From Sphingobium boeckii (GTDB lineage Bacteria; Pseudomonadota; Alphaproteobacteria; Sphingomonadales; Sphingomonadaceae): 64,000 nt of DNA. Below, piece by piece: positions 39,163 through 48,021 of this stretch. Both the position numbers and the translations under genes were made by a program. The stretch is taken from assembly GCF_014199215.1 (NCBI RefSeq), contig NZ_JACIJC010000003.1, positions 496,001 through 560,000 of the forward strand, given 5' to 3'. Position 1 is the first letter of the stretch; the number at the start of each line of letters is the position of its first letter. The notes below the pieces were generated by a model that did not search any database, was not told the DNA's origin, and saw only the letters and a program-made list of their open reading frames with translations.

Positions 39163-41037
39163 ATGCTTTCAATCTCGGGAATCACCGTGCGCCTGGGCGG
39201 GCGCCTCATCTTGGACAGTGCCACGGCGTCGCTGCCGCCGCGCAGCCGTGTCGGCCTGATCGGTCGCAATGGGGCTGGCAAGTCCACGCTGATGAAGATC
39301 ATCGCGGGCACGGGCGAGCCGGACAATGGCTCGATCGAGATGCCGCGCGGCAGTCGCATCGGCTATATCGCGCAGGAAGCGCCCTCAGGCACGTCCACCC
39401 CGTTCGAGACCGTGCTGGCGGCCGACGTCGAGCGCGCGGCGCTGATGGCCGAATCCGAGACGGTGGAGGATCATCACCGCATCGGGGAAATCCACGAGCG
39501 GCTGATCGCGATCGACGCCCATGCAGCCCCGGCCCGCGCCGCGCGTATCCTGGTCGGCCTCGGTTTCGACGAGGAAATGCAGCATCGTCCGCTGGACAGC
39601 TATTCGGGCGGCTGGAAGATGCGCGTCGCTCTGGCCGCTCTGCTCTTTTCCGAGCCCGACCTTTTGCTGCTCGATGAGCCTTCGAACCATCTCGATCTCG
39701 AAGCGACTCTGTGGCTGGAGAATTTCCTCAAATCCTATCGCTCGACGATGGTCGTCATCAGCCATGAGCGCGATCTGCTCAACAATGTGGTCGATCACAT
39801 CCTCCATCTGGAAGGCGGCAAGTGCACGCTCTACGTCGGCGGCTATGACGCGTTCGAAAAGCAGCGCGCCGAGCGCATGGCGCAGCTCGAATCCGCCCGC
39901 GCGGCGCAAGCGAACCAGCGCGCCAAGCTGCAAGAATATATCGCGAAGAACAGCGCCCGCGCCTCCACCGCGAAACAGGCGCAATCCCGCCAGAAGGCGC
40001 TGGCCAAAATGTCTCCCATCGCGGCGATGGCCGAAGACCCTTCGCTCAGCTTCGATTTCCCCAATCCCGACGAACTGCGCCCGCCGCTGGTGACCATGGA
40101 TATGGCCAGCGTCGGCTATACCGAGGGCAATCCGATACTGGAGCGGGTGAACATCCGCATCGACCCGACCGACCGGGTTGCGCTGCTCGGCCGCAACGGC
40201 AATGGCAAGACCACGCTGGCGCGCCTGATCGCGGCCCAGCTTTCCCCGATGGCGGGCGAGATGAACGCGTCCGGCAAGATGAAGGTCGGCTATTTCACCC
40301 AATATCAGGTGGAAGAGCTGGACGGCACCGATACGCCGATCGAGCATATGAGCCGGTTGATGAAGGGCGCCACGCCGGGCGCGGTGCGCGGTCAGCTCGG
40401 CCGGTTCGGTTTCTCCGGCGACAAGGCCACCACCCTGGTCGGCAAACTCTCCGGCGGGGAGCGCGCGCGGCTGGCGCTGGCGCTGATCACCCGCGAAGCT
40501 CCGCACATGCTGATCCTCGATGAACCGACGAACCATCTGGATGTGGATTCGCGCGAAGCCCTGGTGCAGGCGCTCAACGAATATTCGGGGGCCGTGGTGC
40601 TGGTCAGCCATGACCGCCACATGCTTGAACTGACCGCGGACCGACTGGTGCTGGTCGATAACGGCACCGCGCAGGAATATTCGGGTTCGCTCGATGATTA
40701 TACCGACATGATCCTGGGCAAAGGCCCGTCCGGCGGCAAATCCGGCCCCAAGGTCTCTTCCAAGGACGCGCGCAAGGCCGCCGCGGCCGCGCGTGAACAG
40801 AATAAGGCCGTCCGCGACGCGGTGAAGACCGCCGAGGCCGAAGTGAAGCGCCTCACCGATCGCCGCTCGGAAATCGAGCGCGCGATGTTCGATCCGTCCA
40901 CCGCCACGCCCGCGGATTCGAAGCTCTCGATGAGTGCCTTGATGCAGGAACGCGGCCGGATCGAGCAGGCGCTTGAAACCGCCGAGGCGGCCTGGATGAA
41001 CGCGAGCGAAAAGCTGGAGCAATTGGAGGCGGCGTAA
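39163..41037 (+). CDS. ABC-F family ATP-binding protein
   Basis: 624-residue soluble ABC protein with two nucleotide-binding domains and no membrane part. The first has GRNGAGKST (35-43), YSGGWKMRVALAALL and LLLLDEPSNHLD; the second has GRNGNGKTTLARL, KLSGGERARLALAL and LILDEPTNHLD; a charged linker lies between them and a coiled tail at the end. ABC-F proteins act on ribosomes. It resembles the YheS/Uup branch. The ATG at 39163 follows an open extension to 39088 that lacks family similarity. Confidence 0.9.
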   Translation: MLSISGITVRLGGRLILDSATASLPPRSRVGLIGRNGAGKSTLMKIIAGTGEPDNGSIEMPRGSRIGYIAQEAPSGTSTPFETVLAADVERAALMAESETVEDHHRIGEIHERLIAIDAHAAPARAARILVGLGFDEEMQHRPLDSYSGGWKMRVALAALLFSEPDLLLLDEPSNHLDLEATLWLENFLKSYRSTMVVISHERDLLNNVVDHILHLEGGKCTLYVGGYDAFEKQRAERMAQLESARAAQANQRAKLQEYIAKNSARASTAKQAQSRQKALAKMSPIAAMAEDPSLSFDFPNPDELRPPLVTMDMASVGYTEGNPILERVNIRIDPTDRVALLGRNGNGKTTLARLIAAQLSPMAGEMNASGKMKVGYFTQYQVEELDGTDTPIEHMSRLMKGATPGAVRGQLGRFGFSGDKATTLVGKLSGGERARLALALITREAPHMLILDEPTNHLDVDSREALVQALNEYSGAVVLVSHDRHMLELTADRLVLVDNGTAQEYSGSLDDYTDMILGKGPSGGKSGPKVSSKDARKAAAAAREQNKAVRDAVKTAEAEVKRLTDRRSEIERAMFDPSTATPADSKLSMSALMQERGRIEQALETAEAAWMNASEKLEQLEAA

Positions 41038-41062
41038 CGCCAATTGCGTGATGTTCCCTCCC

Positions 41063-41135
41063 CCGTTTGTCCCGAGCGCAGTCGAGGGACGTGGTGACAG
41101 CTCCCGCGTCCCTCGACTGCGCTCGGGACAAACGG
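41063..41135. repeat. Palindromic repeat family C, copy 1
   Basis: CCGTTTGTCCCGAGCGCAGT plus CGAGGGACG, then CGTCCCTCGACTGCGCTCGG plus GACAAACGG, form a nearly perfect hairpin. It sits between the convergent ends of the ABC-F and response regulator genes and probably terminates both. Other copies are at 44714-44786 and inside ligA. Confidence 0.88.
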
Positions 41136-41148
41136 TTTTATTGACGAA

Positions 41149-41571
41149 TTACGCCCGCAAAACCGGCTGCTGCATCACGGGCTTACCCGCCATCCCGCCG
41201 ATCGCCAGCGCCACATCCGCGCTTTGCCACGGTTTGCCGATCACCTGGAATTGCCGCGCCTGCTCCTGCAACAAGGACGATCCATAGCCCGTGGTGAGCA
41301 GCACGCTGATTTCGGGGCGGCGTTCGGCCAGATAGGTGGCCAGCGCCACGCCGTTCATGCCCGGCATTACGATATCGGAAAACACCATATCCACGTCGCC
41401 GTCGGCATCGATCCAGCGGATCGCCGCCTCGGCACTGGCGGCAATGTGCGCCACGGTGCAGCCGATCGACTCGAGCTGATCCGAAGCGACCCTCGCCACC
41501 AGTGGATCATCCTCCACCAGCAGGATCGTGTAACCGGGCGGAAAGCCCGTCTCATCTTGGAAAAACGCCAT
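41149..41571 (-). CDS. Single-domain response regulator
   Basis: 140 residues, a receiver domain only: VEDDPLV (acidic pocket, 19-25), phosphoacceptor Asp66 in FSDIVMPGMNG, TTGYG and Lys113 in IGKPW. It has no output domain, so it may act as a phosphate sink or relay partner. GGGAGG lies 6 bases before the ATG at 41571, which decides the start over an extension to 41739. The cognate kinase is not in view. Confidence 0.88.
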   Translation of the reverse strand: MAFFQDETGFPPGYTILLVEDDPLVARVASDQLESIGCTVAHIAASAEAAIRWIDADGDVDMVFSDIVMPGMNGVALATYLAERRPEISVLLTTGYGSSLLQEQARQFQVIGKPWQSADVALAIGGMAGKPVMQQPVLRA

Positions 41572-41760
41572 TCGCAACCTCCCAATTCGGGTTTCAGCAG
41601 CGCGGGGGGAAACCTCTCCAAAGGCCCGACGGGAACGATCATATATCAGTTTTGGTGGCAGCGCCGCACATTTCGGCAGGGCGTGCATCATTCGCCCCTG
41701 CTTGCGGTCCGCCGGCCGCCATCCCATATCGCGCTCCACACGGCATAGCGGGGATTTGAA

Positions 41761-42312
41761 TTGAGCGATTTACCCAAATGGCATGGCACGACGATCCTGT
41801 CCGTCCGCAAGGGCGGCAAGGTGGTGATCGCCGGTGACGGCCAGGTTTCGATGGGCAATACGGTGATGAAGCCGAATGCCCGCAAGGTCCGCCGCCTGGG
41901 CGACGGATCGGTGATCGGCGGTTTTGCCGGCGCCACGGCCGACGCCTTCACCCTGTTCGAACGGCTGGAACGCAAGCTGGAGCAGCATCATGGCGTGCTG
42001 CTGCGCGCCGCGGTCGAGCTGGCGAAAGACTGGCGGACGGACAAATTTCTCCGCAATCTGGAAGCGATGATGATCGTGGCGGACAAGGAGGTGACGCTGA
42101 TCCTGACCGGCAATGGCGATGTGCTCGAACCCGTGGGCGGCGTGGCCTCCATCGGATCGGGCGGCAATTTCGCGCTGGCCGCGGCGCGCGCGTTGGTCGA
42201 GTACGAAGCCGATCCCGAAGTGATCTGCCGCAAGGCGATGGCGATCGCCGCTGACGTCTGCGTGTTCACCAATGACCAGCTCACGATCGAGACGATGGAC
42301 AGCGTCAACTGA
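41761..42312 (+). CDS. hslV: ATP-dependent protease subunit HslV
   Basis: 183 residues with a TTG start and GGGGA upstream. The catalytic N-terminal threonine is Thr10 in [13 protein letters not shown] after removal of a 9-residue propeptide; [13 protein letters not shown] and FVFTNDQL-type ends ([14 protein letters not shown]) are diagnostic. HslV forms the peptidase core that works with HslU. A family B repeat fills the space to hslU. Confidence 0.95.
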   Translation: MSDLPKWHGTTILSVRKGGKVVIAGDGQVSMGNTVMKPNARKVRRLGDGSVIGGFAGATADAFTLFERLERKLEQHHGVLLRAAVELAKDWRTDKFLRNLEAMMIVADKEVTLILTGNGDVLEPVGGVASIGSGGNFALAAARALVEYEADPEVICRKAMAIAADVCVFTNDQLTIETMDSVN

Positions 42313-42328
42313 TCTTCAAAAAACAAAG

Positions 42329-42402
42329 TGTCATTCCCGCGAAGGCGGGAATCCAGAGTCGCGCACCCAGTCGCTGGATCCCCGCCTTCGCGGGGATGAC
42401 AC
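42329..42402. repeat. Palindromic repeat family B, copy 2 (hslV-hslU spacer)
   Basis: GTGTCATTCCCGCGAAGGCG and CCCCGCCTTCGCGGGGATGA face each other with a second inner pair (ATCCAG/CTGGAT). It interrupts the hslVU operon 17 bases after hslV and could act as a transcriptional or RNA-stability control point. Confidence 0.85.
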
Positions 42403-42421
42403 AGAGAGAGAAATGCACAGA

Positions 42422-43723
42422 ATGAACGAAACCCTGACCCCCAAAGCCATCGTCGCCGCCCTCGACGCGCATATCATCGGCCAGAAGGACGCCAAGCGCG
42501 CCGTCGCCGTGGCCATGCGCAACCGCTGGCGGCGCCAGCAACTCGGCGATGATCTGCGCGACGAGGTGACGCCCAAGAACATTCTGATGATCGGGCCGAC
42601 CGGCTGCGGCAAGACCGAGATCAGCCGCCGTCTGGCCAAGCTCGCCGATGCGCCGTTCGTAAAGGTGGAAGCCACCAAATTCACCGAGGTCGGCTATGTC
42701 GGCCGCGATGTGGAGCAGATCGCGCGCGATCTGGTGGAGGAGGCGATCCGCCTCGAACGTGAACGCCGTCGCCTGGCCGTGAAGGACAAAGCCGAAGACG
42801 CCGCCATGGGCCGCCTGCTCGATGCGCTGACCGGCAAGGACGCCAGCGAAGCGACACGTTCCGCCTTTCGCCAGCGCTTCACCGATGGCCATCTCGAACA
42901 GACAGAGATCGAGATCGAACTGGAGGCAGCGCCCGCCACACCCTTTGAAATTCCGGGCCAAGGCGGTCAGGTCGGCATGATCAACCTGTCAGAGATCATG
43001 GGAAAATTGGGTGGTGGCGCACCGCTCAAACGCCGCAAGATGAATGTCCGCGCCGCTTGGGCGAAATTGGTCGAGGAAGAAGCCGACAAGCGTCTCGATC
43101 AGGATGAGGTCAGCCGTTCGGCTCTGGCGGACGCCGAAGCCAATGGCATCGTCTTCCTTGACGAGATCGACAAGATCGCGATTTCGGACGGCCGCGGCGG
43201 CTCCGTCAGCCGTGAAGGCGTGCAGCGCGATCTGCTGCCGCTGATCGAAGGCACCACGGTCTCCACCAAATACGGCCCGATGAAGACCGATCATATCCTC
43301 TTCATCGCATCGGGTGCATTCCATGTGGCCAAGCCGAGTGATCTTCTCCCGGAATTGCAGGGCCGCCTGCCGATCCGCGTTGAATTGAAGGCGCTGGACG
43401 AAAGCGATTTCGTCCGCATACTGTCTGACACGAAAGCCTCGCTGCCCGAGCAATATAAGGCGCTGATCGCGACCGAGGGCGTCACGGTGAGCTTCACTGA
43501 AGACGGCATCAAGGCGGTGGCGCGGATCGCCGCGGAAGTGAATGGCCAGATCGAGAATATCGGCGCGCGCCGGCTTCAGACGGTGATGGAAAAGCTGCTG
43601 GAGGAAGTCAGCTTCGAAGCCGAAGACCGTCAGGGCGAAACGCTGGTTGTGGACGCCGCTTATGTCGAGAAACAACTCTCCGCCATCGCGCGTGATACCG
43701 ATCTGAGCAAATACGTGCTGTGA
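42422..43723 (+). CDS. hslU: ATP-dependent unfoldase HslU
   Basis: 433 residues. AAA+ core with Walker [10 protein letters not shown], Walker [12 protein letters not shown], an intermediate domain (about 105-240) and the C-terminal [14 protein letters not shown] with the SKYVL tail that docks in HslV. The ATG at 42422 gives the family start [11 protein letters not shown]; an alternative ATG lies at 42413, too close to its GAGAGAG. Confidence 0.95.
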   Translation: MNETLTPKAIVAALDAHIIGQKDAKRAVAVAMRNRWRRQQLGDDLRDEVTPKNILMIGPTGCGKTEISRRLAKLADAPFVKVEATKFTEVGYVGRDVEQIARDLVEEAIRLERERRRLAVKDKAEDAAMGRLLDALTGKDASEATRSAFRQRFTDGHLEQTEIEIELEAAPATPFEIPGQGGQVGMINLSEIMGKLGGGAPLKRRKMNVRAAWAKLVEEEADKRLDQDEVSRSALADAEANGIVFLDEIDKIAISDGRGGSVSREGVQRDLLPLIEGTTVSTKYGPMKTDHILFIASGAFHVAKPSDLLPELQGRLPIRVELKALDESDFVRILSDTKASLPEQYKALIATEGVTVSFTEDGIKAVARIAAEVNGQIENIGARRLQTVMEKLLEEVSFEAEDRQGETLVVDAAYVEKQLSAIARDTDLSKYVL

Positions 43724-43732
43724 TCCCATCCT

Positions 43733-43761
43733 CCCGGCCAGCCCTTCATCGGCTGGCTGGG
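43733..43761 (+). terminator. Hairpin terminator after hslU
   Basis: CCCGGCCAGCC and GGCTGGCTGGG pair over 11 positions (one G-U) with a 7-base loop, 10 bases after the hslU stop. No T-run follows. Confidence 0.55.
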
Positions 43762-43879
43762 AAACGGCTGACGACACCCCGAATCCGCAGCGGGCTGTCC
43801 CGATATCATGCGGCGGTGCCGCCTTTCCCTATGACATCGCCCGCGCTTGCCGATATCATCGCGTCAAGGAGTGCTGCTC

Positions 43880-44275
43880 ATGACCGGAATCATCGAATCC
43901 TATTATCATGCGTTCAATCATGGCGATGTGGAGGGGATGCTTGCCTTGCTGGACGAGCGCGTGATCCACGAGCCCTGTCAGGGCAAGCCGCGCGCGGGGA
44001 TCGGCCCGTTCCGCGAATTTCTGGATCACATGAACCGCTGCTACAAGGAACATGTCGCCGATCCGCTCATCCTCTATTCTCCGGCGGAAAATCATGCGTC
44101 GGCGGAATTCTTTCTGGATGGCAAATATCTGAAAACCGATGGCGATCTGCCCGCCGCGCGCGGCCAGCGCTACCGGCTGCGCGTCGGCGCGTTTTTCGAG
44201 ATCGGCGGCAACCGGATCACGCGCATCACCAATCACTATAATCTGCAGGACTGGATCGATCAGATTTCAGCCTGA
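43880..44275 (+). CDS. SnoaL/NTF2-like protein
   Basis: 131 residues of the ketosteroid-isomerase-like fold: IIESYYHAFNHGDVEGMLALLDERVIHEP at the N-terminus and a beta-rich C-terminus ending NHYNLQDWIDQI. AAGGAG lies 8 bases before the ATG at 43880. Similar small proteins serve as isomerases, hydrolases or binding proteins; no specific substrate can be given. It precedes a GFA-family gene by 16 bases. Confidence 0.75.
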   Translation: MTGIIESYYHAFNHGDVEGMLALLDERVIHEPCQGKPRAGIGPFREFLDHMNRCYKEHVADPLILYSPAENHASAEFFLDGKYLKTDGDLPAARGQRYRLRVGAFFEIGGNRITRITNHYNLQDWIDQISA

Positions 44276-44291
44276 AACGGAGGGCATGGAG

Positions 44292-44699
44292 ATGGAAAAG
44301 AATACTGGCGGCTGTCACTGCGGCGCGATCCGCTATGAGGTGAGCGGCGACGCCCTCAACCACGCGCTGTGCCATTGCCGCGATTGTCAGCGCTGCGCCG
44401 GCGCGCCGATGGTAGGCTGGACCATGTATCCCGAAGCCGCGCTGACGGTGACGCAAGGCGATCCCGTCACTTACACCTCGTCCGAAAACGGCCGCCGCCA
44501 ATTCTGCGGCCATTGCGGCACGGGCCTTTTCTATATCAATACCGTCATGCTGCCGGGCATCGTGGACATTCAGAGCGCCACTTACGACAATCCCGATGCG
44601 GTCGCCGCACAAGTGCATATCCAGACGGCCGACCGGATCGGCTGGATGGAAAATGCCCATGCGCTGCCCGCGTTCGAGCGATATCCACCGATGGAATGA
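44292..44699 (+). CDS. GFA-family (glutathione-dependent formaldehyde-activating-like) protein
   Basis: 135 residues with the zinc cysteine pattern CHCGAIRYEVSG (Cys8, Cys10), CHCRDC (27, 29, 32) and FCGHCGTGLF. These are diagnostic for the GFA/CENP-V fold, and members are often S-hydroxymethylglutathione-linked or simply zinc-binding. The ATG at 44292 sits 8 bases after GGAGGG. The specific reaction is not certain. Confidence 0.85.
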   Translation: MEKNTGGCHCGAIRYEVSGDALNHALCHCRDCQRCAGAPMVGWTMYPEAALTVTQGDPVTYTSSENGRRQFCGHCGTGLFYINTVMLPGIVDIQSATYDNPDAVAAQVHIQTADRIGWMENAHALPAFERYPPME

Positions 44700-44713
44700 G
44701 ACACCCCCGAAAT

Positions 44714-44786
44714 CCGTTTGTCCCGCGCGGAGTCGAGGGACATGGAGCCTGACACCACGTCCCTCGACTTCGCTCGGGACTAACGG
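44714..44786. repeat. Palindromic repeat family C, copy 2
   Basis: CCGTTTGTCCCGCGCGGAGT plus CGAGGGACA, then CGTCCCTCGACTTCGCTCGG plus GACTAACGG. It lies between the convergent GFA and M16 peptidase genes, where it can serve as a two-way terminator. Its right arm is the closest match to the copy inside ligA. Confidence 0.85.
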
Positions 44787-44801
44787 TTACTGGCATCTGG
44801 A

Positions 44802-47729
44802 TTAACGCGCCGGCGTTAGCACCGCCCCTACATCAGCCGCCTTCGTTTCCGGCAGCACCACCATCGACCAGCTCTTGTCCGCTCCCAGATAGCGTTGCGC
44901 CATCGCCTGCACGTCTTGGGGAGTAATCCTGAGCAAATCCGAGGCCAGACTTTCCATCGCGTCGATCTTTTGCGGATTGCGCGTCGATCCCGCCGTTTCG
45001 CGCAACCAGAATTGATTGCCCGTGCTCGCGCGCATGTAATATTGCTTGATCGGCCCGAGAGCGCGGGCAAGCTCGTCGGGCTCCACCAGCGTCGTGGCGA
45101 GATCGGCGGCAATCTCCCGGCTGAGCTTGAAGAACTGATCCGTGCCGCCGGGCTTCAACTGGCCCAGCACCATCAGATAGCCACCATTGGCCATGCCCGT
45201 CGGCCATTGGCTGGAGACGCTGGGGCTGTAGCTCGCACCCGCTTCGGACCGCAGCTTATCAAACAGGCGATCGTTGAAGATCGCCGCCAGCACTTCGAGC
45301 CGCCGCGCTTCGGCGATATTCTCCACGCCCCCACCCGTGGGCCAGGCCAGCACGGCCGCCGCCTGATCGGGCGGGCCTTTATGCGTGCGCATCACGGGCG
45401 CATCATTGTGCACCGGGATCCCCGTCAACGCATTCTCACCGATGATCTTGGCGGGCTTGCGCAGCCGGAGCGCGCCAAAACTCTGGCGCGCGGCCTCGAT
45501 CGCGTCCTCGGCCTTGAAATCGCCGAAAATCTGGACCTCGATCGGCCCTGTTTTCAGGATCGGTTTCCAGAATTTGCGAAATGCCTTGGGCGTCAGCGCA
45601 GCAATCTCGTCCCTGCTCGGCGTGGCCCAGCGCGGATCGCCGCCCCGCACCAGCGCGTCCAGATCGCGCTGGAGCACGGAGCCCGGCGCGCCGTTCATGA
45701 TCTCGTAGCCCGCCAGCATCTGCGCACGCGCCCGGATCACCGGCGCTGGATCCCAGCCCGGCTTCTTGAGCTTGGCCGCCATCAGCTTCAATTGGTCGGC
45801 CAGATCGACCGCGCGGGTTTCCCCGCCCAATACGAACGCATCCTCGGTGATATCGAAACCCAGATTGATCTTGCGGCCGTTGGAGAGCGCGTCGAGTTCT
45901 TCGATGCCCAGCTTGCCGATCCCGCTGGGCACCATCGCCATGCCGCCGGTCCAGGCGAGCGAGGGCTTGTCGCGCGGCAGCGCCTGATAGCCATTGCCGA
46001 AACGCGCCGAGACATAGATCTTGCCCGGCTCGCCGGCATTGGGAAACAGGATCAATTTCACGCCGTTGGACAGTTCCACGGTTTCGATCGCGATCGAATC
46101 CAGCATCGAGCGCTTGACCACCTTGGCGGGCGTGCCGAGCCGGGGCAGATCGGCGAAGGTCACATCGCGCGCCTTGGTGTTCGCGGCGAGGCTGCTCACA
46201 TTCTCGGTCAGCGCGGTTGCGGCGAGCGCGGCGGCATTCTCCACCGGCTTGGGCGTTGTCAGCAGGATGCGTGGCGGCACACTGCCCTGCATCAGCCGCT
46301 TGGTAGCGGTCAGCATCTGCTCGGGCGTGAACAGCCGCTTGGCCCCGCGGAAAATATCCAGCGCGCCTTGGGAGGTCGTCACGGTCTCACAGATGTCGAC
46401 GGCACGCACCAGATCGTCGGCCTGCTTCGATCCGGGCTCGGCCGCCTCATTCTCCAGCGTATTGAGCAATGCCAGATCGAATTCATTCACTTCCCGGTCG
46501 ATATCCGCCTGCGCCGGCGCATTGGTGGTGGCGTCGTCGATCACGGCGCGCACATCGCGCACCGCGGCCTGCCAGTCATCGCCGATCGGAAAAATGGATA
46601 CCGTGGTGGTGTCCGCCGAGCGTGAGCTGTCCTCCTGTTCCACCGCGGCCTGAAGATAGCTGCCGCCCACGCGGGCGCGCGTTTCCAGGCGGCGATTGAT
46701 GATGCGCAGCGCAATCGCCTCGATCATCAGCCCTTCATTATACACGATGGTATCGGCGACGGGTGCCCAGGGGCGCAGGATGCCGATCTGGACGATGCCC
46801 GGAAAGCTCGGCTCGACGATCGCGGCGGACACGGGCGCGTTCGGATCGGGCTGGCCGAAATCGGGATCGGCGGGATTGGGGCCGGTGCCTTTCCATGAGG
46901 CGAAATGCTTTTTCACCATGCCTTCCATCAGCGCCGGATCCATATCGCCCGAAATCACCACCACGGCCCGTTCGGGGCGATACCAGCGATCGTGAAAGGC
47001 CTGCAATCCAGCAGCCGTCGCGCCGGTGAGCGTTTCCACCGTGCCGATGGTCGATCGCTTGGCGAGTTTCTGGCCGGAGAAAAAAGTCTCGCGCGATGCG
47101 TCACCGATCTTCACCGCCGCGCCAAAGGCTTCGCGCTGCTCCGCCATCACCACCGCGCGCTCGGCGCTGACGGTGCTGTCGATGATATTGGGCGATTCCA
47201 TCATGCTCGCCAATATGTTCAGGCTCTCGTCCAGCCCGGCTTCCTTGGCGTTGGGCAAATCGAGCTTGTAGACTGTCTCGGTCGCAGTGGTGGAGGCATT
47301 GCTGTCGCTGCCGAAAGTCACGCCCAGCCGCTGCCACGCGCGTTTGGACTCACCCTCGGGCACTTCCTTCGATCCGCGAAACGACAGATGCTCCAGAAAA
47401 TGCGCGAAGCCCTGCTCGCCATCATCTTCCATCAGCGATCCCGCATCGATCCGCACGCGCACCGACACCTGACCGGGCGGCACGCCGTTTTTGCGGATCG
47501 CATAACGCACGCCATTGGGAAGCGTGCCGAACAGCCACTCCTTCTGCTGCGGCACATCGCTGTTGAGGTAGAGCCAGGGGGTTTCCGCCGACTGCTGCTT
47601 GGCGGGCGCCGCGCTGGCGGGCGCTTCCTTCGCCACGGGGGTCGTGGACAAAACGACCGTGGCCAGTGCGGGCGCTGCGATCAGGGAAATGAGGGCGAGC
47701 GGCGCGAAACGCCAATAAAGGAACTTCAT
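44802..47729 (-). CDS. M16-family zinc metallopeptidase, two-domain, exported
   Basis: 975 residues after a signal peptide (about 1-22). The inverted zinc motif HFLEH (His110, Glu113, His114) starts the active half; a second, inactive-type half follows, with TGGMAMVPSGIGK, as in pitrilysin or PqqL-like enzymes. The ATG at 47729 gives the signal peptide; the frame stays open to 47822 without one. It probably degrades oligopeptides in the periplasm. A conserved Glu downstream of HFLEH is expected (NASTTATETVY region). Confidence 0.9.
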   Translation of the reverse strand: MKFLYWRFAPLALISLIAAPALATVVLSTTPVAKEAPASAAPAKQQSAETPWLYLNSDVPQQKEWLFGTLPNGVRYAIRKNGVPPGQVSVRVRIDAGSLMEDDGEQGFAHFLEHLSFRGSKEVPEGESKRAWQRLGVTFGSDSNASTTATETVYKLDLPNAKEAGLDESLNILASMMESPNIIDSTVSAERAVVMAEQREAFGAAVKIGDASRETFFSGQKLAKRSTIGTVETLTGATAAGLQAFHDRWYRPERAVVVISGDMDPALMEGMVKKHFASWKGTGPNPADPDFGQPDPNAPVSAAIVEPSFPGIVQIGILRPWAPVADTIVYNEGLMIEAIALRIINRRLETRARVGGSYLQAAVEQEDSSRSADTTTVSIFPIGDDWQAAVRDVRAVIDDATTNAPAQADIDREVNEFDLALLNTLENEAAEPGSKQADDLVRAVDICETVTTSQGALDIFRGAKRLFTPEQMLTATKRLMQGSVPPRILLTTPKPVENAAALAATALTENVSSLAANTKARDVTFADLPRLGTPAKVVKRSMLDSIAIETVELSNGVKLILFPNAGEPGKIYVSARFGNGYQALPRDKPSLAWTGGMAMVPSGIGKLGIEELDALSNGRKINLGFDITEDAFVLGGETRAVDLADQLKLMAAKLKKPGWDPAPVIRARAQMLAGYEIMNGAPGSVLQRDLDALVRGGDPRWATPSRDEIAALTPKAFRKFWKPILKTGPIEVQIFGDFKAEDAIEAARQSFGALRLRKPAKIIGENALTGIPVHNDAPVMRTHKGPPDQAAAVLAWPTGGGVENIAEARRLEVLAAIFNDRLFDKLRSEAGASYSPSVSSQWPTGMANGGYLMVLGQLKPGGTDQFFKLSREIAADLATTLVEPDELARALGPIKQYYMRASTGNQFWLRETAGSTRNPQKIDAMESLASDLLRITPQDVQAMAQRYLGADKSWSMVVLPETKAADVGAVLTPAR

Positions 47730-47825
47730 ACAGCCGGTTCTACAGGCCGAACATGAACGAGGCCATAAGGAAAAGGCCGGGGCGTCCGATGCCGTCTGGG
47801 CTGATCTGCGGCCTGGCCTCAAACG

Positions 47826-47909
47826 CCATTCGGGCTGAGCCTGTCGAAGCCTTGTCCTTCTTCTAGATCGTAAGAAGGAAAAGGCTTCGACAGGCTCAGC
47901 CCGAACGGA
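47826..47909. repeat. Palindromic repeat family A, copy 2
   Basis: CATTCGGGCTGAGCCTGTCG plus AAGCC, then GGCTTCGACAGGCTCAGCCC plus GAACGG, with an inner CCTTCTT/AAGAAGG hairpin. It lies upstream of the M16 gene and downstream of the helicase, both on the minus strand. Confidence 0.88.
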
Positions 47910-47920
47910 TTTATTTAACG

Positions 47921-48012
47921 CCCCTTCCAGCCTTTGCTGGAGGGGCCGGGGGTGGCCCCTTCCCTATTGAAAGAAGAGACACCCCCAGCCCCTCCACGAA
48001 GACGTGGAGGGG
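47921..48012. repeat. Cluster of GC-rich hairpins after the helicase gene
   Basis: Three stems follow each other: CCCCTTCCAG/CTGGAGGGG (47921-47945), GGGGCC/GGCCCC (47942-47959) and CCCCTCCAC/GTGGAGGGG (47989-48012). The last one ends 10 bases from the helicase stop and is a likely terminator on the minus strand. Confidence 0.7.
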
Positions 48013-48021
48013 AGTCAGGTG

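Noticed and set aside
39385-41043. Open frame of 552 codons on the minus strand opposite the ABC-F gene
   Set aside because: Antisense shadow produced by high GC at third positions; no motif and no ribosome binding site.
44895-46625. Open frame of 576 codons on the plus strand opposite the M16 peptidase
   Set aside because: Shadow of the peptidase gene, which has a signal peptide and zinc motif.
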